A stretch of 64,000 nt of DNA from Anaeramoeba flamelloides. Lineage: Eukaryota > Metamonada > Anaeramoebidae. The stretch covers positions 8,742,001-8,806,000 of the forward strand of contig JANTQA010000032.1 in the NCBI GenBank assembly GCA_027625915.1. Direction: 5' to 3'. Below, one piece after another: positions 35,379-46,760 of this stretch (its first letter is position 1; every line of letters begins with the position of its first letter). Made by a program: the position numbers and the translations under genes. The notes below the pieces were generated by a model that saw only the letters and a program-made list of their open reading frames with translations, did no database searches and was not told the origin of the DNA.

Positions 35379-35546
35379 ATGGGTTGTTGTTGTCCTTCAG
35401 GCAAAAAAAATTCAAGTGAACACAAACCACTTAAACAAGACAGTGGAACAGAATCGGAAATTAGCGATCTATTAAGTAATGACGATCTGACTTCTTCTGA
35501 GGAATTTACACCAACAAGTGACGAACAAAACAGTGATTCTGATTAA
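35379..35546 (+). CDS. Small acidic protein with an N-terminal lipidation motif
   Basis: I start at the ATG giving MGCCCPSGKKNSS rather than 21 codons upstream, because the upstream codons are Leu/Phe-rich A/T sequence. The product is 55 residues. Gly2 followed by Cys3-Cys4-Cys5 is the classical combination for N-myristoylation plus palmitoylation, with a basic GKK patch, so attachment to the inner face of a membrane is expected. The rest is Ser/Asp/Glu-rich (ESEISDLLSNDDLTSSEEF) with no fold, ending DSD. No relative recognised. Codon use and amino acid composition differ from random A/T frames nearby, which is the main support for a real gene. Confidence 0.6.
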   Translation: MGCCCPSGKKNSSEHKPLKQDSGTESEISDLLSNDDLTSSEEFTPTSDEQNSDSD

Positions 35547-36409
35547 GGACTGCATAGCGAATTTTTAAAATAATACCACCCAATCTTAAATAAACTCTCC
35601 TCATTATTTTCATTTTTTTTTGATGTTTTTTTCTTCTTTTTCTTTTTTAAGTTTTTCTCATTTGCAACAAAAAAATATTTTCTTGTTTTCAAAATTTTTT
35701 TCTTTTTGTCTTTTAATAATTTTTTTAATTTTTAAGAATCACAATAGCTGAATTGCCTTTAAGAAGGATGAATTTAAAAGAACGTAGTCCCTTTTTGATA
35801 CTTTGCCATTGAATACTCATTGGGATCTTTTTAAAGGTAATTCATATGAAAAATACCAATCTAACCAGTGAGATCTCAAATTATTGCTAAATTTAGATCT
35901 TAAAAAGTTCTCGTTTCCTTTTATGAAATTAAGAAACAAAATGTGTTTAAAATTAAACTCTATTTGTGTTGTCTACCTTTTGTCACTTTTTTGAAATTTA
36001 AAAAGACTTCGATGAAAAATCGTAAATATCGTATAGCCAGACAGCAGTGTGAAAAAATAAAATTGAAAAAAAAAAATTTAGACAAAAGTATTACTTTAAG
36101 AATCATTTCGTCATTTGTTAATCAAGTTTATTCACAATATAATCAACATTTCAGTTACCAAAAATCTTGAGGCTGTTGAATTTATTGCTTTTAATAGTAC
36201 TAGAATTTTAAAAGTCTCTAGTGTAGAAAAAAAGGTCTATTTTGAGGTAAAAATTTAAATGGATGTGACAATGAATTTTCCTTAAATTCAACTTTAGGAT
36301 ATTTTTTTTGAAGAGATAATAACTAATAGTTTTGAACACACTCTACTCATCTAAAAAAACTCAAATACGGAAAAAAATAACGAATGATAAATATTCTTTG
36401 TTTCCTAGT

Positions 36410-36660
36410 TTTTCCAGGATTCAAAAGAATTGAGTAAAATCATATAGATTTTATTTAATTCTTTTAAATTCTGGAAAAGCTAACGAGAGTAAGCTTAGTG
36501 CCTATCTTTTCCAGAATTCAAAAGAAAGGTGAAAAATTTTTGTTTTTTACTCAATTATTTTACATTTTGGAAAACATAACAGCGGTTTTTTTTTTTACTT
36601 TTTGTAATAAACCGAAAATTTATTAAATTTTCTGTTTATTTAAAAAATAAAAAAAACCTA
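36410..36660. repeat. Hairpin chain 1 (three consecutive palindromes)
   Basis: Three adjacent palindromes: one with TTTTCCAGGATTCAAAAGAA / TTCTTTTAAATTCTGGAAAA arms (36412-36486), one with CTTTTCCAGAATTC / ATTTTGGAAAA arms (36508-36575), and one AACCGAAAATTTATTAAATT / TTCTGTTT. The same motifs recur in the same style at 48610-49260 and 52550-53180. Confidence 0.7.
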
Positions 36661-36953
36661 ACGTAAAATCATAAAAAAAAATATTTTTATCAATTTATAT
36701 CAATAAATAATTCTTTAATAGTCAAAATAATTGATTCCCTTTTTAAAAGATATTTATTAAATTTCAAATTCTTTTAAAATAAACTAAAATTCAAAATTTT
36801 CCACACAGCTAAAACGTTCCAAACAATCACAATAATACAATTTCATTGAAATTGGAGATAATTTTGATTTTTGTAAAATATGAAAATCATTTTTTCATCT
36901 TTTAGTTTTTGTTTTGATTTCATTGTTTGAATTACGTAATTTGTTTCGTTGGA

Positions 36954-37211
36954 TCAAAAATTTTTTGAGCAATTGATATTATGGTTAAATTTAAGTTGTT
37001 CAAAATAGAAGAACTCAAATAAAATATGTTGGTAGTATCTAACCATTTGATCGATCAATAATCCTAATAGAATTTCAACAAATTTACCAATATATTTTTT
37101 TGTTTTCCTCTCTCCAAAATTTTTGACACACCCTTCATTTATTTGTATTGATAATTTTTTATTTATTGTTTTAGGAGTATTGTAATTTATGAAGAAGTGT
37201 TGGCGTTTCAA
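36954..37211 (-). repeat. Fragment homologous to an internal part of the TTAA element
   Basis: CATTTGATCGATCAA followed by a CAACAAATTTACCAATATAT-like block matches 16152-16220 and the same part of copy 2. Read on the minus strand, both contain KKYI(G/D)(K/R)FV(E/K)I followed by DRSN or IDQM, so this may be a coding remnant from an autonomous relative. No element ends are visible here. Confidence 0.5.
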
Positions 37212-39199
37212 TTAGTGAATGGTTCTAATTTGGTAAATCTTCTTGAATTGATTAAATAAGTTTTTTTCTTCACAAATTGAATTTTGGTGTGTTAAAAATT
37301 TTGAATTGGGGTTTATAATAAAATTACTTCTGGACTAGAAGCAAAAAAGTTTATTCAAATTTTTTACTATTGAATTGAAAAAAATTATTAATACAACCTC
37401 AAAAAATTATATTTTTCAACTTAAATTCTAAAATATCTTTAAAAATATAATTTGATTAAAGATCTTTTATTAATCAATAGTGTTTATTCTAATTGAAGTT
37501 ATGAAAATTGGAAAATTAGAAAATATTTAATTTTTTTTTTTGAAAAAAAAATTTCATAATTGTGTAGAACTTTCAAGATATTCCAAAAAAGTTAATTTAA
37601 AAAAAATAACAAATAAAAATCCGAATTTTTGCTTTTATATGGTATAGGGTTTTAAATAATTTTAACGGTCGATTCATTACGGTTAAATATAATTTTTTGA
37701 AAGTGTAAAAAAAAAATTGAAATTTTTATGAGTACCTATTACCAATCCTTAATTAAAACTCAGAGTGATGTATAATCGATATCCTAAAATCAACAATCAA
37801 AAAATAGGACATTTTTAGAAAACAGCGCCAATATGAGAGAAATTCAATTCCCAATTAGAAAGTTTAGGAATTATCATTCTGAAAGCAACTATGTCAGTTT
37901 TATAGTGAAGATCTTTGACACTTTTTGAGGTCTAGAATATTTTTTTTTCATTTTATTCATTCTTCTAAAATGAGTTATTTTTAATCCCAAGAATGTTACA
38001 AAATTCTTACTTTGTAAAATTTAGAGTGTTAAAAAATAAAGACAATTTGGTTAAATCGAATTAAATTAATTATCTACTGAAAAAAAAAAAAAAACAATTT
38101 GATTTTAATTAAAGAAAGTTAACCCCTTGGAAATAGAAAATGAGAAATAAGTAATATATTTTTTAAATTTTTGATTTTTTGGAATCTAGAATGCTTTAAA
38201 CTGTTTTTATAATCGAATTTTTGGGTTAAAGAATCTAAGAAAATTTTTTAGTTATCTGAATTTAGTCAATCAAAACAAGTGCAATTTTGTAATACCCTTT
38301 TTGGTGGCAATCAACCCTTTGAGAATTTAGACAAATTAATGGTAGATGAAAAGATCCTTAACATTTTTTCTTTTTGGAATTTTTCAATTAGGTTTTAGAA
38401 ATCACTTACAAATAAAATTGAGTTTGGCTTTGATTTGAAATTAAGAAAACAAATTTTATTTTTGTTCCTAAAAGGGAGATTGTATTTTGAAAAGTTAATT
38501 GGCAATTTTTAGAAATAGTTGGAAATAATAATTTTGAAAATATTAACTTTTGGACACATTTTCCATAATAATAGAATTTTTTTTCTTAGTCTCAATATTA
38601 TATTTAATGAACTTAACGAAGACATACAAAAGTGGGATTTGTATTATATTTTTTGCAAAAAATATTTTTATTGTATTTTTTTTTATTATTTATAAACATT
38701 ATTGTGATTTTTTTCAGGAAATTTTTCTTATGAATTTTAATGAGAATTTTCATCACAAAAATCAATTTTCTGAAAAGATATTTGTAATAGTCTTGATTTT
38801 TATTGATTTTTATGGTAATTGAATTTGCCTAAAAAAAAAATCTGAATTTATTATTAAAATTTTTATTTTCTATTATTTAATAAAACTAAAATAAACGAAA
38901 ATCCAGAAACATTTATCTAATTGTTATTATATAACACTTACCTTACATTATTTTTAATTCTAAATTTATAAAAACTATTTTTATACAAGAAATTTAATTT
39001 AGTATTATTGTTTTTATTTAAATTTATTTTAAAATGAAAGCAACAAAATTTAACTTTAAAAAATTATAATAAATAATTAATTCAATATGAAAGTTTTTGA
39101 TAAGGAAATATTAAAAAAAAAGTTTAAGAAGACTATTTAACTTTCGTCTGTACAAGATTCTTATATTTTGATATAAATTATAATTTATTTTCTATTTTT

Positions 39200-40692
39200 T
39201 TTATTTAATTTTATTAAGGAATTTTGAAATTAAATTTTATTTTTTTCTCAAAATTCAATAAATATTTCAGTTTCAATAATAGTTTCAGAAATTATAATAA
39301 CCAGATAATTACAAATAATTACTTCCTCAACAAACTATAAAATAAAAAATAATTTATATTATGAATTTTGTTATTTGTTTCAAAACTGATTTTTTTTTTA
39401 TTTGTCTATCTGTTACTTTTATAATCTACAAAACAACATCAATTTATTTTTTTTTATTAAAAGAGATTCATTTTGAAAGTTTTTTGATTCTTTCTGTTAA
39501 ACCTTTCAATTATAATATTGCAACATAATTTTTAATTTTAAATTTAATTTGTTTTCAATAAATCATTTTTTTTTTAAAAGATCAAGATTTTTATCTCAAT
39601 AAATTTAATCAAATCTTCTTAATCTTCCAAATTAATATTATTATTTTCTTTTTAGTAAATGAACAAGTAATACTTTAGTTAAAAATTCTATTTTTGGAAG
39701 AAATGTTAAAGTGGCATTTCACTCTATCTATTCAGGCTCTCCCTTGAGATAAATTATATTCAAATTTATTAACCTAAAAACTTCTAGTTTATAATAATTA
39801 CAAAAATTATCATTTTTCAGATATATTTTAACATTAATTTAGTATTAAAAACACATGAAAGTTGCATATTTGGTCTGTGAGAAATAAAAATCAAAAAGTT
39901 AATCGAAATTTGAAATTCACTTTTACTGTTATTGACTTTTTCAAAAGTAATTAATTTATTATGTTTTCTTTTGAATCTTTAGAATTAAAGATCAAATATC
40001 TTCTTTTTGTTTGGAAGTTTGGTTTTTCAATGTTACCCAAACCATTTAAAAATGAAAAAAAAAATTGTTGTTAAAAAATATTTTTTTCTTTTTCTAACAT
40101 AGCGAAAACTTTTTAAAACCCATCAAGTTTTAAATGAATAGTAATGCTTTTGCAAATTTAGTGTTTGTTAATTCGGGTTAAAGTTAATTTATAAAGGAAT
40201 TCTGGTGAATTTTCTCTGGAAAGATAAATTACAATTTCTCAATAAAATTCTCTTGTTTTGTTAACAAGAAGAGTCAGAGAAATTTGAGAAGAGAACAAAA
40301 AAAAATCTAGGATATTTTTTTGATTTATTAGTTATTTTATGTTTGAATATATGGAAATTTTAATTTTTGATTTTTCACTTCTTTTTTTAACTGGAATCCT
40401 TTTGAAAAAATAACCTAAGGATTTGTTAATCTTTTTGTTTGGCATGGCAACTCCAAATACACAATCTATTGAAAAAATTTCTTTGATAAGATTCAATTTC
40501 AACTTTACTATTTAAAAAAACAGTTTCTAAAATGGAAAAGAAAAATATTTTAAATTTATCACTAATAAAATTAAAATCAAAAGAATTTCAATATATTTAA
40601 CTTAAAGTTATTTTCTGAATTCTTTTTGGATCTAATATGACTTTTCTTCTTGGAATAAAAATTCCCAAATAGTACAAAATTTGTAAAAAAAA
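39200..40692. repeat. Left arm of a large inverted repeat
   Basis: Runs as the inverted complement of 42290-43800 with small indels. Anchor blocks: TTTTGAAATTAAATTTTA (39232), ATTTTTATCTCAATAAATTT (39589), AACTTCTAGTTTATAATAAT (~39779), CCATTTAAAAATG (~40042), TTGTTTTGTTAACAAGAAGA (~40254), GGCATGGCAACTCCAAATAC (~40441), AATTCCCAAATAGTAC (~40661). Similarity stops abruptly past GTACAAAATTT. The arm contains an ATG-initiated stretch MATPNTQSIEKISLIRFN that is conserved in the other arm. Confidence 0.9.
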
Positions 40693-40761
40693 AATTGTAA
40701 TGTATATTTATTTTGTTTTTTTTTTTTTCTCAATTATTTGTAGGATATGAAGAAAAGAAAT

Positions 40762-41782
40762 CTAATTAATTACTTTAACTCCACTTTTTAAAGAATATTG
40801 ATGAGATTTTTCTTTCTCAAATTTTTGTTTTGCAATTAGGATTTTTTGGAAAAAATCATCTATTGTAATAGTTTCTTCAAAATCAATTTTGATATATGAT
40901 TTTTCAGGATTAGTATTCTTGTTTTCATTCTTCATATCTGTATTCTTATTTTCATCCTTTTCATTTACCATTTTTTTATTATTATCATTATCTTCATTTT
41001 CATTGCTTAATTTTGGATTTTTCTCAATATTTTGGTTTTCGTTTAGAGTCGAATATGTAGCTTTCTTTTCATTAACTTCATTGTTATTAAGTGTGGATTT
41101 TGAAATTTTATCATCATTTGATTTTTCATCATTTAGTGATTCACGATAATTTTGATCATCAACTATACTACCAAGTGAATTGAAAGAATGTAATTTTTTA
41201 TTCTTATTTATTGGCTTTGTAATTGGGACCTGATTAGGATCTTGATTAATTCTTATTCTGCTCGATGTTTTTTTGATCCACTGAACCCAACTTTTTTGTT
41301 CATCTTCCGAAGAAGAGGAGAAATGATATTCTCTGAAACCTACATTAATGATTATCCCATATTTTTCATCATCAAAGCTATGAGTACTAATTATGAAATT
41401 TGTTTTTAGATCAATTATGCCGAGTAGTTTTTCTTTCTTTTTAATATTTTCACAAAGAGGGAAAGAAAAGGAGAGAGAGAATTTTCATATAATAAAAAAT
41501 TATTTTTTAAGGATTAATAGAAGACTTGATTAGTATCAATATAATAAAAGGAGAAATAAAAGAAACGGGGGAATCAAAATAATAAAAAAGAAAGAAATAT
41601 ACCGTATCATCACTATAATAAAATAACTTTCTCTTTAGTCCATTTAATTCAAAGAATCTTTTTCTCCATTTTTGTCGGAATAATGTTTTTTTCCCTTTTT
41701 TGAGAAGAAATCCTTCTTTAATTGGTTTGTATAGCTTTTGTTTTCTTTGCTTTTCGTTCTCCTTCAAAAAATAGTTTTTTTT
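40762..41782 (-). CDS. PH-domain protein
   Basis: Exons 41782-41603 and 41436-40762 join in phase across a 166-base intron (GTATAT...AAAAG). The first half of a PH domain is in exon 1 (KEGFLLKKGKKTLFRQKWRK, RFFELNG, LFYYSD); the second half is in exon 2 (LLGIIDLKTNF, YGIIINVGFREYHFSSSSED, EQKSWVQWI), including the invariant C-terminal helix Trp. The tail is Asn/Lys/Glu/Asp-rich and ends SLKSGVKVIN. The Lys-rich first strands could bind phosphoinositides, so membrane recruitment is likely. No ATG precedes the PH domain in exon 1, which opens after an acceptor TTTAG. A 22-codon ATG exon at 42533-42468 (MATPNTQSIEKI...) in the right arm would join in phase; that is inference. The gene is the spacer of the large inverted repeat. 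Confidence 0.75.
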
Positions 41783-42289
41783 CTAAATTTATGAAATTAA
41801 AAAAATATAATTATAGAATATTTAAAAAAGATAATAATTCACATTTTTAGTTTCTTTTTATTTTTGGGAAGCAAAGAAATTGGTATTAAATAAAAAAAAA
41901 AATAAAATAAATAAAAAATTTGGAGAAAAATGATAAATAACAAAGAAATAATTCAAAGAAAATGTAAATAATAAAACTACAAATATTATCAGTAAGTTAA
42001 AAGTTAATTCTTTACAGTCATTTGAGAATTTACTTTCAAAAAAAGTAATTTTTATTTGATTGAAATTTTAATAAAAAATGATCCATTGCCCTTGTCTTTT
42101 AAATAGACAATTTTCCAATAAGGGTGTTATTGAGTAACAGTCTTTTCTTTTCTTTATCTTTCCTTTTCCCAAGTTATAGTAACTTTCTTTTTTTTTTTGA
42201 AAAAGGTATAATTGAAATTAGAAACAACAAAAAATCAATTTAAAATTGTGACATATATTATATTTTTGTTTGTACAAATGTTGAAAATT

Positions 42290-43800
42290 AAAAATTTTGT
42301 ACTATTTGGGAATTTATAATTTAAAAGAAAAGCCATATTAGATCCAAAAAAAATTCGGAAAATAACTTTAAGTTAAATATATTGAAATTCTTTTGATTTT
42401 AATTTTATTAGTGATAAATTTAAAATATTTTTCTTTTCCATTTTAGAAACTGTTTTTTTTTTTAAACAGTAAAGTTTAAATTGAATCTTATCAAACAAAT
42501 TTTTTCAATAGATTGTGTATTTGGAGTTGCCATGCCAAACAAAAAGATTAACAAATCCTTAGGTTATTTTTTCAAAAGGATTCCAGTGGAAAAAAGATGA
42601 AAAAACTCAAAGTATAAGAATTTTCAGGTCTTCAAACATAAAATGTAGTAATAAATGTGAAAAATATCCTAGATCCTTTTTTGTTCTTTTCTCAAATTTC
42701 TCTGACTCTTCTTGTTAACAAAACAAGAGAATTTTATTGAGAAATTGTAATTCATTTTTTCCAGAGAAAATACACCAAAATTCATTTATAAATTAACTTT
42801 AACCAGAACCCAGAAACACTAAATTTGGATAAGCATTAAGATCTACAAAATTTAGTGGGTTTTAAAAAGTTTTCACTATGTTAGGAAAAGAAAAAAATAT
42901 TTTTCAAAAACAATTTTTTTTTTCATTTTTAAATGGTTTGGGTAACATTGAAAAACCAAACTTCCAAAAAAAAAAAAGATATTTGATCTTTAATTCTAAA
43001 GATTAAAAAAAAAACGTAATAAATTAATTACTTTTGAAAAGGTAAATAACAGTAAACCTGAATCTCAAATTCCGATTAACTTTTTGATTTTTATTTCTCA
43101 CAAGTCAATTTAGTCATTTTGGTGTGTTTTTAATTCTCAATTAATGATACAAAGTGTATTCAGAAAAATGATATACTTCTAAATTATTATAAACTAGAAG
43201 TTTTAAGTTTTTTATTGAAAATAAATGATTTTGCTGGAGAGTTTTAATAAATAGATAGAAATGTTTTGTTTTTCCATTCTTCCAAAAATACCTTTTTTTA
43301 ACCAAAAAAAAATTTTTATTTTTAAAAAGAAAACAATAATATTTTTTTTGGAAGACTAAGGAGATTTGGTTTAATTAATGAGATAAAAATGGTTTGGCTT
43401 TTTGATAAAAGGATTTTATCTTTGAAAAAAAATATATATCTCAGATTAAACCTTTCAGTATACATATATATATATTGTTTTAATAAAAAATTAATCATTG
43501 AAGAAAAAAAAATAGGCCTTTTCTTGTTATTCTGAGAGATTATGGAAGTTTTAATTATCAAAATGAAAATTTCAACTTTGAAAAAAAAAAAAACAAAATT
43601 TAATGATCTAAAAAATTTTAAAATTTGTTTCTTATGGCGAATCAACTATTAATAATTATCGGGTTTATTATTATTTCTGAAATCTATATTATCAAAACTA
43701 AAATATTATTGAAACTGATCTAGCTATTGAATTTCGAGAAAAAAAATTTAAAATTTAATTTCAAAATTCCTTTTAAAAATTAAATAAAAAATGCAAAATA
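42290..43800. repeat. Right arm of the large inverted repeat
   Basis: Inverted complement of 39200-40692 (see that entry). It lies upstream of the PH gene on the gene's own strand and includes the possible first exon 42533-42468, with GTTTAA as a weak donor. Arms differ by many substitutions and indels, and outer parts differ more than inner ones, so the duplication is not recent. Confidence 0.9.
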
Positions 43801-44039
43801 AATTGTAATATTTGGAAAATCTTTTTCAATGTAAAAAAATTGTTTTCAAATGATTTTTTTTTTTTTTTTTTTTATAAAACTCTGTCAAAATATATTTAAA
43901 TGTGTTTAAGAGACTAAAAAAAAATATTTGAAGGAAATATTTTTTTTTTTTAATTACTAAAATATTTTTCGAAAGCCAATTTAAGTAAAAGGACAATCTA
44001 GAGTGTAATTCTATACTTCTTTAAAAAATAATATAAACG

Positions 44040-44452
44040 TTTGGAGAAAAAAAATTAAGCATGATTTTTAATTGGAAACCTTAATAGAACCTGAAAACTA
44101 AAAGTAAAATCAATTAAAAGAAGAAACCAATTAACTTCAAATAATAATTCATTATATTATTTTCAATCGAATCAACAAACACAATTTAAATCTACTTAAT
44201 TATTGAAATCTTTAGAGTGGTTTTGGAGATCTCAAAAATAGCCAATTTTTTCTGATAGATTTTTAATTATTGATCAATCAAAGAAAACCCTAAACCAAAA
44301 GAAGTATTAATAAAACTGTTATTGTGTTGAATACCCCATTTTGTATTGGATTTATTTATTTATTCTTTTTTTAATTGATCTTACTTTTAAATTTTCAGGT
44401 TCTATTAAGGTTTCCAATTAAAAATCGTGTTGAAACTTTTTTTCCTGTTTCA
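44040..44452. mobile_element. MITE family C, copy 2
   Basis: TIRs of roughly 50 bases: ATTTTTAATTGGAAACCTTA then ATAGAACCTGAAAA at the left, and GGTTCTATTAAGGTTTCCAA then TTAAAAATCGTG at the right. Length about 410, non-coding. This copy is the empty reference for the nested element in the 18.8-kb copy. It lies about 25 bases from the Tc1-like element. Confidence 0.82.
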
Positions 44453-44476
44453 CTTTTTTTTCCACAACGGTAAAAA

Positions 44477-45404
44477 TAAACTCTTTTTCAAACAAAAGGG
44501 CACACCTCTCAAATCATCAATACCATTAAATTTGATTGTTAATACGAGAATTACTTATTGGTGATTTTCGTTTTAATTATTCATTTTTTCATTTTTTTTT
44601 ATTTATGGATATTTAACAGTTGGAAAATAAAAAAACAAGATAAAAAGAAAACAATTTGTAAATAATCTACCAGTATAAAAATGGAAACGGTTTAAGTTTG
44701 ATTTCGAATGAGCTAGATATAAGCCAAATTTCAAAATTTGGGGAAAACTTTTTTATTATTATTTTTTTCTTTTTTCATTTGTCTTTCAAAAAATACAATG
44801 ATTATACATCATTTTTATTTATTAATCTATATTGGCTATTGTCTCTAAAAAATTTAGTAAAATACCTTATTATTCAAAAAAAAACAAAATTCAATTTTTT
44901 TTCTGATGAAAAATCTGCCCCTATTTTTGAAATTAAGCTTAGAAATCAAGAAAGAAGGTTATTGTATATATACATGGAACAAAGAAAAGAGAAAATAAAG
45001 AAAAAAAAACGATTCCAACAAAATACCCAGATGAATTGTGGCTTTATATTGAAAATGAAACTTTAAAGAACAAAAGTTTGACTTATAAAGAGTTATAAAT
45101 AACTTGTAAAGAACTTTTCCTCAATTCACCTTGTTCAACTATTTTTAATGATTTTATAATTTTTTTCTTTACAATTTACAAAACGAGATTTCTCATTTCA
45201 AATAAAAGTGATCATCAATTTTTAAAATATTTAATTTTAATTTTATATTATTTTGTTTTAATGAGTTTTAAAGATTTAGTTGAGTGAGTTTTTTTTTATG
45301 TTTTAAAGAGTTTCTGAAATTTTCGAATGATACCACAATTAATTTGATTCAATGATGAATAATTCTTGAAATTTTCTATGCCCTTTTATTTGAAAAAGAG
45401 TTTA
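44477..45404. mobile_element. Tc1/mariner-like element, copy 1, carrying nested MITE A
   Basis: TAAACTCTTTTTCAAACAAA with AGGGCA at the left is mirrored by TGCCCTTTTATTTGAAAAAG with AGTTTA at the right: TIRs of about 26 bases beginning with the TA target. Without the nested 222-bp MITE it is 706 bp, matching the 698-bp copy at 56218-56915. Both copies retain a translated block PTKYPDELRIYLENETLKNK followed by SL..K(E/D)LS..CKE.FP.SPCSTIFNDF, which reads like the helix-turn-helix start of a Tc1-type transposase. No catalytic DDE region is left, so it is a truncated, non-autonomous element. Confidence 0.8.
44720..44941. mobile_element. MITE family A, copy 3, nested in the Tc1-like element
   Basis: TAAGCCAAATTTCAAAATTT at the left, TTTTTGAAATTAAGCTTA at the right. 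The Tc1-like copy at 56 kb reads GAGCTAGATG-TA-GAAATTAAG without it, whereas here TA occurs on both sides. Target and duplication are thus TA. Confidence 0.92.
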
Positions 45405-46760
45405 TATTTCAATTTTTTTTTAAATTTAATAGAATAGCCTCCAAATGGTAAATACTAAATCATTTTTCAAAATAATGATGATGTATTCAAATTATTAATT
45501 ATACTGGTTAGGCTTGTTCTTTGTTTTCAAATGAAAGATTAAATTATTTCACAAAAATCATTTTTTACATTTTTTTATTAATCATTAGTCGCTTTTCAAA
45601 CAATTCAATTTCTTACACCTTTTTTTTTTTGGTTTATCATGTAAATTTGTCTAGTATTGAGAGTTTTTAATATTTTTTGAAATATTACAGATTATTAGCA
45701 AAAAAAAAAAAAAACTGGTGATAATCTACATATCGCAAAAAGATAATTTAACCACTAATTTATCGATTTGTAATTATAATTTAATATTGCTGACAATCAA
45801 TATTAAGGGCTGCTTTTTCAGGTGAAAATGGTGAAATGGTGGTTAAACACACACTTGAAAGAGTTTGGTAATCTCAATTAAATTTAAATTGGAAATTTCT
45901 TTTACAGAAAAAATAGGAAATTTTAATAATTCCAATAATTTTCACCATTTTTACATTTTGAGATCCTGCATAAATTTGATTTTAAGATTTCAGAATTTCC
46001 ATTTCAAATCGAGAAACACAAAATAATTCCCATGGATGCTCTAATTGTGTTTTTTTACAGTTGCTTTTACAAGTTTGAAGTGTTTTAAAATTCGAACCTG
46101 TTCTTGAAAATCTCATGAAGATATTTTTTAAAATGTTCTTTCAAAATTCTATTTGGAAAAATTTGTTTTGTTGTTTTTAGTTTGGTTGAAAGTTAATTTG
46201 CAATGAGTAAATTTTTTCTCCAATTTCTTCAGAATGAAAATTCTTTTTGAGAAGTGAATGTAAATAACACAATAACTCAGCACCCTACGGGACGAGAAGC
46301 GCAGTTCTTCTGAACAATTAAAACTTATAATAGTAAATTGTTCATTGATTAAGAATTTTGAATAATTTTGACAAAAACAACTTTTAAAAGATTATCCCAC
46401 CAAATCTAAGGAAATTCTAAAACAAACCTTGTTGGGTAAGGGAATTTTAAAAGAGAAAAGAGTAAAATAAACTGTTTGTTTTAAATTCAATTAAACATAA
46501 TTGGTTGTTTGTTAAGGAATTGTTTCCCTTACTTATTTTTCTTTGGATCAACCCAAAAAGTTTGTTTTTTTTAAATAAAAATTTGGTTGTTTTTTTTCCA
46601 CATTTAAACGGATCTGTAGATAAGTCTGGTTTGGTATTAAAGAGTATAAAAAAACACTTTACTAATAATTTGTTATCATAAAGCCAAGTGTTATTGTAAT
46701 TTATATTTTGTAAAAGGTTAAAAAATTATACAAGGCAATTGGTGAGTATAGTTTGAAATG
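45405..46760. other. Gap upstream of small PH gene's 3' end
   Basis: No gene recognised. A less AT-rich patch at 46280-46320 (ACCCTACGGGACGAGAAGCG) stands out but folds into no tRNA and gives no convincing exon. Confidence 0.4.

Larger units (their letters stand above)
35547..39199. other. Intergenic stretch with hairpins and small repeat pieces
   Basis: No secure gene. A short open piece near 35735-35810 encodes IAELPLRRMNLKERSPF and could be an isolated exon, but nothing joins it. Contains hairpin chain 1 (36410-36660) and a fragment related to part of the TTAA element (36954-37211). Open frames at 35943 and 38550 are A/T artefacts. Confidence 0.45.

Noticed and set aside
35735-35810. Short plus-strand stretch IAELPLRRMNLKERSPF
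   Set aside because: Could be an exon, but the preceding acceptor and following donor are not convincing and no adjacent exon fits.
38550-38822. 90-codon hydrophobic frame
   Set aside because: Phe/Ile-rich composition is expected from A/T runs; no conserved pattern, and no transcript signals.
43322-43645. 107-codon minus frame
   Set aside because: Lies within the inverted-repeat arm and is not preserved in the other arm.
46275-46325. GC-richer patch, considered as a tRNA or exon
   Set aside because: No cloverleaf, no T-loop consensus, and no exon with a phase-compatible acceptor to the neighbouring PH gene.
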